Part shown: piece by piece, positions 1-5,794 of the stretch | How the letters are laid out: every line of letters begins with the position of its first letter | How positions within the stretch are numbered: the stretch's first letter is position 1 | Virus record (IMG/VR): IMGVR_UViG_3300006641_000193 | Coordinates: 1 to 22,652 of that record | DNA length: 22,652 nt | Reading direction: 5' to 3' (one strand) | Source: a virus | Translations under genes and position numbers: made by a program | Notes under the pieces: model-generated | What the model saw: only the letters and a program-made list of their open reading frames with translations | What the model was told of the DNA's origin: nothing | Database searches by the model: none

Positions 1-146
1 TGACTTGCTCCATGTTCCTTTGCTACTTCATGTACCTTATTCACTACGGCCTCATGGCCGTTTGTGATCGGATTCATGCGGCCGAATGCTAGGACATGAT
101 GAGACTTGACTGCAGCTTCTTGTAAGAATTGTTTGAATGATTTCAT
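1..146 (-). CDS. Nucleotidyltransferase (cytidylyltransferase/NMNAT fold), N-terminal part
   Basis: The first 48 residues of a gene that runs off the left edge. Residues 21-31 read FGRMNPITNGH, the first strand and TxGH nucleotide-binding signature of the HIGH-type nucleotidyltransferase superfamily (NMN adenylyltransferase, cytidylyltransferases), which transfers an NMP from an NTP. The start is fixed by an ATGA overlap with the stop of the upstream ligase-like gene. It therefore lies in the same late-promoter transcription unit. The first ten residues, MKSFKQFLQE, resemble the capsid-targeting peptide of T4 internal head proteins (IPIII begins MKTYQEFIAE), including an L-x-E site of the kind cut by the prohead protease gp21. 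The fold is seen in the sequence; packaging into the head is inference. The substrate cannot be told from this fragment. Confidence 0.75.
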   Translation of the reverse strand, partial: MKSFKQFLQEAAVKSHHVLAFGRMNPITNGHEAVVNKVHEVAKEHGAS

Positions 147-1330
147 CCGCGACTTCTGAGTAGGTTTGCTCTGGCGAATTCAGCACGGTTGACGAGCTTG
201 GTTGGCTCCTCATGACCTGTGGCTGGTTTGTGATTAATCACGAATCCTTCTGGCTTGGACTTCTTTCCATCAATATGGTGCTCAAGTCCGCCCTCATGCT
301 TCTCGAGATTCTTGACCAAAACGTTCTTGGCCTGCTGGAGATGATGATGCATGGACAGCAGGTTACCGTAATGCTGTGAGTGCTTCTCGATGTGAGCCAC
401 ATGTTTGGCACCTTCTTGTCTCCTCTGCTGAGCCAGAGCTGGAGTCTTTAGTTTGCCGGCTACGCGCTCGTGCTGAGCCGTGACGTGCTGTTGTAGACCT
501 TTGACCGAAGGAGTATCTCCGGTTCGGACGGTATGATTGATATACGTCGAGAGGTGACCGGCTTCTCCAGAATGAGGAGCTACGGCAGAATACATCTTGG
601 CTCCACCTTTGTCATGGATTGCCTTGGCGGCGTCCATGTGCTTCTTGAAGGTCGCCTGATCCTTCTTCGGATAATCGATCTTTGAGGTGTCGTGCTCGGC
701 CGTCTTCAGGTGAACATCCGGATGAGACTTAAAGTTGTGAGTATCCGGATGAGCATTGACCGACATGTGCTCAAGTCCTCCGCCAGCGGTATGAGGCTTA
801 TATTGCTGGTGAACTACCACTCCGACCTTAGACTTCTTGACCTGCTCGGCTTCTGCGCCGTGCGCGGTATATGTGATGGTATTGGGCTTAAAAGAAACTG
901 ATCCGCTCTTATGGTGAACGTGATCTTCTGGAGTGTGCAAAAGATCACCTTGATAGACCCCTTTCTTTGGGGCAACCTTTGGAAGGTGATGCAGTGCGGA
1001 CTTTAACTTACTGACCAATCCAGGGGAATGCCCATGATTTGCCTGAATATCGGAATCGCTATAATTAACTTTTGGGCTCTTGTTGAAAGCTGACTTCGTG
1101 GCCACGAAAAACTTCTTGGTCGTAGGATGGTGTCCGAATACGATTGATGGCGACCCATCGTACTTCATGGTCAACGATGAGTCATGCTTGCCGGCGACCA
1201 TGTGCTCATGGGCGTGTGTCAGTGCCGAATGAGCATGCTCAAATCCCTTGCTGCCGTGAAGAAGTGGCCGATCCTCAGCATGATGGATGTGCTTTAATTG
1301 CTGAGGAGATTCTGAAGTAGTTTCTGGCAT
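143..1330 (-). CDS. His-rich DUF6267-like protein with nucleotidyltransferase (ligase-like) motifs
   Basis: A 395-residue protein, unusually rich in histidine throughout. It resembles the DUF6267 family of T4-like phages as I remember it. Residues 56-59 read KYDG, matching motif I (KxDG, the adenylated lysine) of ATP-dependent DNA/RNA ligases. GVYQGDL at 124-130 could be motif III, EGFVI at 361-365 matches motif IV (EGxV), and KLV at 378-380 could be motif V. A His/Lys-rich, probably helical stretch of about 170 residues separates the core halves, longer than in standard ligases. The gene sits 15 nt downstream of a perfect late promoter and overlaps the next gene by ATGA, so it is probably made late with the capsid genes. 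A role in end joining or head maturation is inference; family membership rests on motif reading only. Confidence 0.65.
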   Translation of the reverse strand: MPETTSESPQQLKHIHHAEDRPLLHGSKGFEHAHSALTHAHEHMVAGKHDSSLTMKYDGSPSIVFGHHPTTKKFFVATKSAFNKSPKVNYSDSDIQANHGHSPGLVSKLKSALHHLPKVAPKKGVYQGDLLHTPEDHVHHKSGSVSFKPNTITYTAHGAEAEQVKKSKVGVVVHQQYKPHTAGGGLEHMSVNAHPDTHNFKSHPDVHLKTAEHDTSKIDYPKKDQATFKKHMDAAKAIHDKGGAKMYSAVAPHSGEAGHLSTYINHTVRTGDTPSVKGLQQHVTAQHERVAGKLKTPALAQQRRQEGAKHVAHIEKHSQHYGNLLSMHHHLQQAKNVLVKNLEKHEGGLEHHIDGKKSKPEGFVINHKPATGHEEPTKLVNRAEFARANLLRSRG

Positions 1331-1345
1331 AAATTAGGGTTTCTC

Positions 1346-1353
1346 TATTTATA
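1346..1353 (-). promoter_or_regulatory. T4-type late promoter TATAAATA
   Basis: The minus strand reads TATAAATA, identical to the T4 late promoter -10 element recognised by the gp55 sigma factor. It lies in the 34-nt gap between the SprT-like gene and the ligase-like gene. The ATG is 15 nt beyond the box, which leaves a leader of roughly 8-10 nt. It is the only perfect match I noticed in a gap of this window, and it separates a putative late unit from the early-type operons. Confidence 0.75.
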
Positions 1354-1364
1354 CCAGAAAAACC

Positions 1365-1847
1365 TCATGTGTAATCGTAGTCCTTGTACCAGCGCTTCTT
1401 CGTGAAGCGTTTGGCGGCCACAAACCGTTCGAATAACCCGACCTCCATCCCATAAGCCTCGCGCTCCCATGGAAGGTCATAGTAGTGGTGTTTCCTCACA
1501 TCCCAGGCTTTGCCCTTCCAGATGTTATGGAAGGCAGAGTTCCCATCCCTGAGATGCCGTTTCTGATACTGACTGACGTGAACACATTCGTGCGCTAGAC
1601 ACCGAAGGATTGCCGGGATGTGCATCTTACTGTCAATGCGAATCTCGAACTCACGGAAGTCGTCGTCCTCGTCTAGAATGAGGCAATCCGCCTTGCAGCC
1701 GTACTTCTGAAAGAGGTACGGCTTCAGACGAATCGTCAACAAAAGCTGACCCGGAGCTCCCATGAGAAAGTTTACATAGTAGCAGGCAGCACTGTGAACT
1801 AGTTTCTTCTGGAGCTCGGTTCCTCCGGTAATGTCAACCTCAGTCAT
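1365..1847 (-). CDS. SprT-like zinc metallopeptidase
   Basis: A 160-residue protein with HECVH at residues 86-90, the HExxH zinc-binding and catalytic motif. About 40 residues later PWEREAYGMEV supplies a glutamate (E128 or E130) suited as third zinc ligand. Its size and motif placement resemble SprT/minigluzincin domains found in many tailed phages; substrates are unknown. The start is the ATG at 1847, preceded by AAAGGAGC five bases upstream, rather than the in-frame ATG six codons earlier. It is the last gene of the operon that begins at 3044, overlaps the upstream membrane-protein gene by 8 nt, and is followed by the late promoter. There is no signal peptide, so it probably acts in the host cytoplasm. 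Confidence 0.7.
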   Translation of the reverse strand: MTEVDITGGTELQKKLVHSAACYYVNFLMGAPGQLLLTIRLKPYLFQKYGCKADCLILDEDDDFREFEIRIDSKMHIPAILRCLAHECVHVSQYQKRHLRDGNSAFHNIWKGKAWDVRKHHYYDLPWEREAYGMEVGLFERFVAAKRFTKKRWYKDYDYT

Positions 1848-2046
1848 TCTGCTCCTTTGGATCATGAAGAGCCATGGAGAGAATCAACCAGGTAACACAT
1901 AGCAGCATCTGATAATATGCTTCTAGACGGCTTTGCTTTGTGCCAACCCAAAGGTTCATTACGCACAGACTTCCCCATAAGAAGCAAAGCCCCACAGGAA
2001 GGTTGTCTAAAATCCAAATGCCGATTTTCTTGAGAGAAGATTTCAT
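1840..2046 (-). CDS. Small membrane protein, two predicted transmembrane helices
   Basis: A 68-residue hypothetical protein. A short basic start (MKSSLKK) is followed by a hydrophobic stretch at about residues 8-32 (GIWILDNLPVGLCFLWGSL onward) and a second at about 45-60 (YYQMLLCVTWLILSMAL). It ends in a charged tail. I do not recognise a family. The chosen ATG is one base past the stop of the upstream gene, consistent with translational coupling; a longer reading from a TTG would overlap that gene and looks less likely. It is probably an inner-membrane protein of the infected cell. It is one of five short membrane proteins in the window. Confidence 0.6.
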   Translation of the reverse strand: MKSSLKKIGIWILDNLPVGLCFLWGSLCVMNLWVGTKQSRLEAYYQMLLCVTWLILSMALHDPKEQND

Positions 2047-2047
2047 G

Positions 2048-2272
2048 TTAGTTGCTAGTGTCAATGGTTAGGAATACTGTGGATTGTTGGACCTCGCCAT
2101 CGTATTCGAAGGTGACGACGTCTCTTCCATAAAGATCCTCGCTGATGTCGAGGAACTTGACGGCTCGAAGTGGGACATCAAAAGTATCCGTAGATCCTGC
2201 CGGATGGGCGTACACGTGTGGGACACGCGGATCTAACGCAAAGTCAAATTCCTCCTCGGGTTCAATGTTCAT
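2048..2272 (-). CDS. Hypothetical acidic protein, 74 aa
   Basis: A 74-residue acidic protein starting MNIEPEEEFDFAL, with no membrane segment and no motif I recognise. The second half alternates hydrophobic and polar residues (VVTFEYDGEVQQSTVFLTID), which suggests a small beta-rich domain. The start codon overlaps the stop of the upstream gene as ATGA and its own stop lies one base before the next gene, so it is a coupled member of the 3044-1365 operon. Function unknown. Confidence 0.6.
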   Translation of the reverse strand: MNIEPEEEFDFALDPRVPHVYAHPAGSTDTFDVPLRAVKFLDISEDLYGRDVVTFEYDGEVQQSTVFLTIDTSN

Positions 2273-2445
2273 TTCGAGAGTTTGGTGAGTTCAGTCGGTT
2301 TGACAGTGATTATCTTTCCTTCGTATCGGATCATGTAAGCCGCCGGCTTATCGGACTCTGCAAGGCGGAACTCGGCCCCTACGATAGGCACCTCGATCTT
2401 TCGATAGATGCCTCGATTGGCAAATTTCAGCTCAGTAGTGGTCAC
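2269..2445 (-). CDS. Hypothetical small protein, 58 aa, GTG start
   Basis: The reading frame stays open back to 2577, but the upstream part overlaps the 62-residue gene in another frame and looks like a shadow. I place the start at the GTG at 2445, with GGAAG just upstream, giving a 58-residue protein beginning (V)TTTELKFANRG. An ATG at 2487 is the alternative. The body (KIEVPIVGAEFRLAES, MIRYEGKIITVK) suggests a small beta-strand-rich basic protein. It overlaps its upstream neighbour by 14 nt and its downstream neighbour by ATGA. I do not recognise the family; the start is uncertain. Confidence 0.5.
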   Translation of the reverse strand: MTTTELKFANRGIYRKIEVPIVGAEFRLAESDKPAAYMIRYEGKIITVKPTELTKLSK

Positions 2446-2620
2446 GGCTTCCGATATAGTTGAAATCGTTGAGCAGCTCTTCAGCATCGACCTCGTCACG
2501 ACAGATGCGGCCACGAGAGGCCCACGGCTGATGAGGATCCTCGAAGATGAAGCGTGTCTCGTCCAACGAGGCGTCACGAATCTCCTGAGAGTGCGTATCG
2601 GGAATGTTCGAGTAGTCCAT
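2432..2620 (-). CDS. Hypothetical acidic protein, 62 aa
   Basis: A 62-residue acidic protein starting MDYSNIPDTHSQEIRD and ending FNYIGSRDHY, without membrane segments or recognisable motifs. I chose this frame over the competing long minus-strand frame because its composition is ordinary for a soluble protein and it starts four bases after the stop of the upstream membrane-protein gene. Its end overlaps the following GTG-started gene. Function unknown. Confidence 0.55.
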   Translation of the reverse strand: MDYSNIPDTHSQEIRDASLDETRFIFEDPHQPWASRGRICRDEVDAEELLNDFNYIGSRDHY

Positions 2621-2624
2621 AGGA

Positions 2625-2834
2625 TTATTTGTGGCTAGCGGCTTTGATCGAGATAGGAGTCACGAGGCTGACAAACATCATTATCTTCCAGGTCGTCCAG
2701 AGTCCAATTTCTTTGGCACCAAACAGATCCGGAAACGTGCTGTTCCATAGCCACATGACCGGAAATGAGATGACGACCGAAACAATGAAGGCGACCGCCA
2801 ACGTGAAGAAGGCATTACGAAGAACGCTGGTCAC
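2625..2834 (-). CDS. Small membrane protein, two predicted transmembrane helices, GTG start
   Basis: A 69-residue protein with one hydrophobic helix at about residues 7-31 (AFFTLAVAFIVSVVISFPVM onward) and a second at about 44-62 (LWTTWKIMMFVSLVTPISI), and a short basic C-terminus (KAASHK). The GTG start at 2834 has a good Shine-Dalgarno, GGAGG, eight bases upstream inside the end of the preceding gene. That is ordinary SD-led initiation, in contrast to the first gene of this operon. No family recognised; probably an inner-membrane protein. Confidence 0.65.
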   Translation of the reverse strand: MTSVLRNAFFTLAVAFIVSVVISFPVMWLWNSTFPDLFGAKEIGLWTTWKIMMFVSLVTPISIKAASHK

Positions 2835-2837
2835 TGT

Positions 2838-3044
2838 TCAGTCCTCCGAGGTGTTGATGAAGTTGTCGGCGTTGTAACGGCTCATCTCGCGAGCCTCGGT
2901 GGCAACCTCGCGGTCGGAGACCGGAAGGAGACCAGGGAGCTCGACACCCTTGCGCTCCTTGCGGAGCTGCATGAGGCGCTCGATGACCGCAGCCTTGTTG
3001 ACCTGGAGACGACCGTTAGGGAGTTTCTTAGTGAGTTTCATCAT
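2838..3044 (-). CDS. Hypothetical basic protein, 68 aa, first gene of operon
   Basis: A 68-residue protein starting MMKLTKKLPNGRLQVN, with a central Lys/Arg/Glu-rich, probably helical segment (AAVIERLMQLRKERKG) and a polar tail. No motif recognised. Two consecutive ATGs (3044 and 3041) could start it. The -10 box of its promoter ends only seven bases upstream of the first ATG, so the predicted transcript starts at or next to that ATG. It heads a seven-gene unit of short genes ending with the SprT-like peptidase. Confidence 0.6.
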   Translation of the reverse strand: MMKLTKKLPNGRLQVNKAAVIERLMQLRKERKGVELPGLLPVSDREVATEAREMSRYNADNFINTSED

Positions 3045-3050
3045 GAGGAT

Positions 3051-3078
3051 ATCCTAGCAAATTGCAGTGAAAAGTAAA
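3051..3078 (-). promoter_or_regulatory. Early-type promoter TTTACT-N16-TAGGAT
   Basis: The minus strand carries TTTACT (3078-3073), 16 nt, then TAGGAT (3056-3051). The last base of TAGGAT is seven bases before the A of the ATG at 3044, where a sigma70-type start would fall, giving a leaderless message. An alternative reading is that AGGA acts as a Shine-Dalgarno. The shared upstream element lies exactly 7 nt before TTTACT. Confidence 0.6.
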
Positions 3079-3085
3079 TCTCGAA

Positions 3086-3106
3086 GAATTACCTAAGTTG
3101 TTGATA
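3086..3106 (-). repeat. Three-copy promoter-upstream element, copy 1 (shortened)
   Basis: The minus strand reads TATCAACAACTTAGGTAATTC, directly after the stop of the 90-residue gene and 7 nt before the TTTACT box. It matches copies at 3422-3450 and 15758-15785 but lacks their outer GTTGG, so it cannot form their small hairpin. Confidence 0.7.
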
Positions 3107-3107
3107 C

Positions 3108-3380
3108 TCAGGAGAGGCGAACTTGCAGCGCATATCCCTTGGACTGCAGGATCGGGAGAGGAGCCTCGCCGGCATTGAGGCGGGTGAAGTACTCCTCAGG
3201 CGTAAAGTTGGCCGTCAGGAACTTGAGGAATCCGGCCTTCCGACTGCGCTGGGCAGCGTACTTGAACCGAGCCACAAACTTCTCGTCACTGGAGAAGTAC
3301 TGGCCATAGGTCAGATAGCCGGACTGGTAGTTGAAGAGAGAAGTGTTCCAGCCGTTGATCGTGGTAGCGTTATTCATCAT
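3108..3380 (-). CDS. Conserved phage-type hypothetical protein, 90 aa
   Basis: A 90-residue protein with an Asn/Thr/aromatic-rich N-terminus (MMNNATTINGWNTSLFNYQ) and a basic middle (FKYAAQRSRKAGFLKFL) followed by TPEEYFTRLNAGEAP. It looks like a small helical protein. I recognise no function, though similar short proteins occur in T4-like phages. It is the only gene between its own promoter and the next promoter element. The -10 TAGGAT ends seven bases before the first ATG (3380), so initiation is predicted to be leaderless; a second ATG follows immediately. Confidence 0.6.
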   Translation of the reverse strand: MMNNATTINGWNTSLFNYQSGYLTYGQYFSSDEKFVARFKYAAQRSRKAGFLKFLTANFTPEEYFTRLNAGEAPLPILQSKGYALQVRLS

Positions 3381-3386
3381 GACACA

Positions 3387-3414
3387 ATCCTACAAAGTCC
3401 AACGAAAATGTACA
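3387..3414 (-). promoter_or_regulatory. Early-type promoter TGTACA-N16-TAGGAT
   Basis: The minus strand has TGTACA (3414-3409), 16 nt, TAGGAT (3392-3387). The -10 ends seven bases before the ATG at 3380. The upstream repeat element ends 7 nt before TGTACA, the same spacing as at 3051 and 15723. Confidence 0.6.
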
Positions 3415-3421
3415 GCTCTAA

Positions 3422-3450
3422 GAATTGCCTAAGTTGTTGATTACCAACAA
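3422..3450 (-). repeat. Three-copy promoter-upstream element, copy 2
   Basis: The minus strand reads TTGTTGGTAATCAACAA followed by CTTAGGCAATTC. The first part can fold as a 6-bp hairpin (TTGTTG/CAACAA). A 13-nt inverted copy of CAACAACTTAGGC sits in the loop of the neighbouring terminator at 3471-3483. Confidence 0.75.
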
Positions 3451-3455
3451 AAGCA

Positions 3456-3496
3456 AAAGTGGTTGGCCACCAACAACTTAGGCAGCCAACCACTTT
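3456..3496 (-). terminator. Probable intrinsic terminator after the winged-helix gene
   Basis: A perfect 11-bp inverted repeat (AAAGTGGTTGG / CCAACCACTTT) with a 19-nt loop lies 35 nt after the stop at 3531. On the minus strand it is followed by TTTTGCTTTTG, an interrupted U tract. The loop contains the inverted copy of the promoter-upstream element. Confidence 0.6.
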
Positions 3497-3530
3497 GATG
3501 ATAGGATGGCAGAGAAGCCATCCAGCCGCA

Positions 3531-4055
3531 TTAGGCGCGCTTCTCGATCTGGTACAGCTTAGCCACCTTGCCGCGCTCACCCGGCTGCTTAGGAGCGTTT
3601 CCAACAACCTTGGCGTTGGTCTTGATGTACGTGCTGACGTACCAGTGGTTGATGCCGGTACCGAGCAGGACCTCCTTGATCGTAAACGGACGATCCGGGA
3701 AAGCGTAGTTGTGGACAATGTCCATCGCTTCCTGCTTCTTGACGCCCGAACGGAGGTCCGAGTACGTACGCGGAGCCGACGTCGGCTTGCTGGAGACGGC
3801 CGCGGTGGCGGTCGTGCTGTTGGTCTTGGTGCTAGTGTTAGCGCTGTTCTTCATGTTGTTATTGTTTTGAGAGGTCATCATGGCAAGGTTGAACGCGGTT
3901 GAAGGAGTCGCTTCGGCCGGCTGAGCCTGAGGGGCATCATCCGGCGTGACGACCGTGCAGAAACCGCCATCAGCGTAGGTGTACTTGACCACCTTCACCT
4001 TCGGCTGCTTCTTAGCACTGCGTTCAGTTTGTTTCTCCTTGGTATTTTTGACCAT
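3531..4055 (-). CDS. Putative winged-helix-like regulator with low-complexity linker
   Basis: A 174-residue protein in three parts. Residues 1-25 are strongly basic (KNTKEKQTERSAKKQPKVK). Residues about 40-98 are a low-complexity Ala/Thr/Ser/Asn/Pro linker, including NNNN. Residues about 105-172 form a compact domain (FTIKEVLLGTGINHWYVSTY, then KVAKLYQIEK) whose pattern suits a small winged helix: helix, recognition helix, two-strand wing. DNA binding is therefore likely but not proven by a named motif. It is the only gene between its promoter and a terminator, and an inverted repeat overlaps its -10 box, compatible with autoregulation. The start ATG is seven bases after TAGGAT. Confidence 0.6.
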   Translation of the reverse strand: MVKNTKEKQTERSAKKQPKVKVVKYTYADGGFCTVVTPDDAPQAQPAEATPSTAFNLAMMTSQNNNNMKNSANTSTKTNSTTATAAVSSKPTSAPRTYSDLRSGVKKQEAMDIVHNYAFPDRPFTIKEVLLGTGINHWYVSTYIKTNAKVVGNAPKQPGERGKVAKLYQIEKRA

Positions 4056-4061
4056 GCCAAG

Positions 4062-4089
4062 ATCCTACCAAATAGGATGTCAAAGTAAA
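4062..4089 (-). promoter_or_regulatory. Early-type promoter TTTACT-N16-TAGGAT with inverted repeat
   Basis: TTTACT (4089-4084), 16 nt, TAGGAT (4067-4062); the -10 ends seven bases before the ATG at 4055. The -10 is one arm of a perfect inverted repeat ATCCTA-N5-TAGGAT (4078-4062), a possible operator. Just upstream AACTCA-N4-TGAGTT (4104-4089) overlaps the thyX stop and could be a weak terminator stem. Confidence 0.6.
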
Positions 4090-4102
4090 ACTCATAATTG
4101 AG

Positions 4103-4810
4103 TTACTTTGTAAGATCTTGGGAATCAACGGCTTGTGCCGCAACAAAGTCAGAGATAAGTGGAAAGACAGGAGCAATTGCGAAGGCAATCTTGCGGGCAA
4201 CATCCATATGCTCAGCCTGAGTTCCGTTGGCAGTTCGGACCTCCACGTAGTGGACGAACGACCGCAGAGTTCCGGCCATGTAAAGACGGGACATCGTGTT
4301 ACCTTCAGGGAGGATCGCTCGAGCCTGTTCCTTGGCAATTCCGTGCATGATCGCCCATTCGTACGTATTCTTTGCCATCACGATCATCTGATTCTGCCGA
4401 CGATCCCACTCGTTCAGCAGAACTTGGTCATCGGTCTGAACACTATTCTGGCGGTTCTTGGCGTCTTGCAGCCGAGCATCACGGGTCACAAAGTCCAGAG
4501 CCGCTGTGGGATCGGCATACCTTTGAGAAAACTCCTGGAAAGCGAACGACCGATGACGGAGCATCTGCCGAGCAATGTCTCGTGTGGTTTCGATCTCGAC
4601 CGTTGCCGAAACCATTTCCAGCGGAGACCAATGCTTATGCTTGACCAGATACCTGACCAGCTTTTCAGAGGTCTGGTGATTGTTCTGGTTTGCTGGATTG
4701 CTGACTCGAGCACAGTAGGCCACAAGCTCCTGTGGTGTCGAAGATATCCCTGAAGAAAGGACACCGGTGCTGTGGTTTACAAGCTCGACTTTTTGGTGAT
4801 CAAAGTTCAT
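4103..4810 (-). CDS. thyX: FAD-dependent thymidylate synthase ThyX
   Basis: A 235-residue protein that converts dUMP to dTMP with FAD, NADPH and methylene-tetrahydrofolate. The ThyX signature RHR-x7-S is present at residues 85-95 in RHRSFAFQEFSQRY, and length and layout fit the family: N-terminal strand, central helical bundle, and RTANGTQAEHMDVARKI-like substrate-binding helix near the end. The start overlaps the upstream stop as TAATG. It is the last gene of the seven-gene unit beginning at 6796. dUMP would come from the dCMP deaminase encoded at 12943-13464, so the phage holds a complete dCMP to dTMP route alongside hydroxymethyl-dCMP synthesis. Confidence 0.95.
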   Translation of the reverse strand: MNFDHQKVELVNHSTGVLSSGISSTPQELVAYCARVSNPANQNNHQTSEKLVRYLVKHKHWSPLEMVSATVEIETTRDIARQMLRHRSFAFQEFSQRYADPTAALDFVTRDARLQDAKNRQNSVQTDDQVLLNEWDRRQNQMIVMAKNTYEWAIMHGIAKEQARAILPEGNTMSRLYMAGTLRSFVHYVEVRTANGTQAEHMDVARKIAFAIAPVFPLISDFVAAQAVDSQDLTK

Positions 4811-5220
4811 TACGATTTGTCGCTCAGACGATGGGTCAGGTAGTAGCCCAGCTTTTCAAGATTAGATTTCTTGTACGGAATCGGATCGGATAAGATCTTC
4901 CCATGCTCATCGATGTATTCCTCACTGAAGCCTTCCATTGACATAGCTCTGGCCAGACCTAAGTTGACCACGACGGCTGCCGCAGATGCTTTGACAAAGT
5001 TCGGCAGGATAATCACGCATCCAAGATCCGTCTTGACGTAGATCCGGCGCGAGTGCTTTGTTTCGTCCGTGTTATTGACGAGATCGTCATGGGTCTCTAT
5101 CTTTTTGTCAGGATAGTTTTTTGATACCCATTCGCAGATCTCATTTGCGTACTTCTCGACCGCCGAATCGGCGTCAGGATCCAGGGTAGTACCCCAGCCT
5201 CCGGTATCTGGCATGTTCAT
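4810..5220 (-). CDS. Hypothetical protein, 136 aa
   Basis: A 136-residue soluble protein. The N-terminal half is acidic and polar (LDPDADSAVEKYANEICEWV). The middle has a beta-like hydrophobic stretch (IYVKTDLGCVIILPNFVKA) and a small-residue run (SAAAVVVNLGLARAM). I do not recognise a family. The start overlaps the upstream stop as ATGA and the stop overlaps thyX as TAATG, so it is tightly coupled to both neighbours. A second ATG two codons in is possible. Confidence 0.6.
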   Translation of the reverse strand: MNMPDTGGWGTTLDPDADSAVEKYANEICEWVSKNYPDKKIETHDDLVNNTDETKHSRRIYVKTDLGCVIILPNFVKASAAAVVVNLGLARAMSMEGFSEEYIDEHGKILSDPIPYKKSNLEKLGYYLTHRLSDKS

Positions 5221-5435
5221 TTTTGAATCCAGTTCTCAAACCAGATCATGGCATCGTCAATCTTAGCTACAATGCCAAAGAGAATCAAAAACGCCCAGAG
5301 AATCGGGCCTGCTGCAAAGAGCAGGATCAACCTCTTTGCAGCTTTGATATTCTCGTTCTCGTGGTTACGATACCATAGAAATAATCCAAGCAGTGACCAG
5401 AGTACTGAGAATAGAATTAGAGATAAGACGATCAT
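5217..5435 (-). CDS. Small membrane protein, two predicted transmembrane helices
   Basis: A 72-residue protein with hydrophobic helices at about residues 1-21 (MIVLSLILFSVLWSLLGLFL) and 36-57 (LILLFAAGPILWAFLILFGI), joined by a charged loop (YRNHENENIKAAKR). That loop probably faces the cytoplasm. The start overlaps the upstream stop as ATGA and the stop overlaps the next start in the same way. No family recognised. Confidence 0.65.
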   Translation of the reverse strand: MIVLSLILFSVLWSLLGLFLWYRNHENENIKAAKRLILLFAAGPILWAFLILFGIVAKIDDAMIWFENWIQK

Positions 5436-5794
5436 TTGATGTGTGAATGAGAGATAGATTCCAGAAGAGCTTCGATGCGCCGGCGGCCGACTGGGTTCAT
5501 GCTGTGAACTTTCCAGACCGGAAGTGACTCGCCTTTGCTGACACAGTAATCACAGAGCCAAAGGGCACAATCATATCCCGTCTTCGTCACCTGATGAGAA
5601 GTAGGATTTGCGTAATGCTCCGGAGCCAGATCATGGTCAAAACTCACGAAGTTAGGAATGCCTTTCAGGAGAATCGTCTCCTGGAAAGAAACGAAACTGC
5701 GAACAGTCACCCATTCAAGGCGTGTTTGGAATTCAGTATCCGGATAGACTGAGGTCCTTTCACGGACATCATCTAAGAATAGCTGGTAGCTCAT
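5432..5794 (-). CDS. Cyclic-phosphate-processing receiver-domain (cREC) protein
   Basis: A 120-residue single-domain protein. LFLDDVR at residues 5-11, SFDHDLAPEH at 51-60 and VHSMNPVG at 96-103 are the three conserved blocks of the receiver-like family named cyclic-phosphate processing receiver domain by comparative genomics. The paired aspartates (D8/D9, D53/D55) and the His-Ser-x-Asn-Pro block would form the active site. From family knowledge, it is predicted to act on cyclic or terminal phosphates of RNA or nucleotides; I know of no proven reaction. It is coupled by ATGA overlaps to small membrane proteins on both sides. Confidence 0.7.
   Translation of the reverse strand: MSYQLFLDDVRERTSVYPDTEFQTRLEWVTVRSFVSFQETILLKGIPNFVSFDHDLAPEHYANPTSHQVTKTGYDCALWLCDYCVSKGESLPVWKVHSMNPVGRRRIEALLESISHSHIK

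Noticed and set aside
2446-2577. Upstream extension of the small gene ending at 2269
   Set aside because: This part translates as a Ser/Arg-rich shadow of the 62-aa gene in another frame. The GTG at 2445 gives a better junction.
3051-3078. Reading the TTTACT boxes as T4 MotA (middle promoter) boxes
   Set aside because: MotA boxes resemble TTTGCTTTA and sit closer to the -10. The boxes here have a 16-17 nt spacer typical of ordinary -35/-10 promoters.
4118-4753. Long plus-strand open frame opposite thyX (211 codons)
   Set aside because: It lies wholly antisense to a well-recognised ThyX. Its translation has no family pattern and there is no promoter or ribosome-binding site. The same holds for the other plus-strand frames, for example 7478-7927 and 13799-14455.
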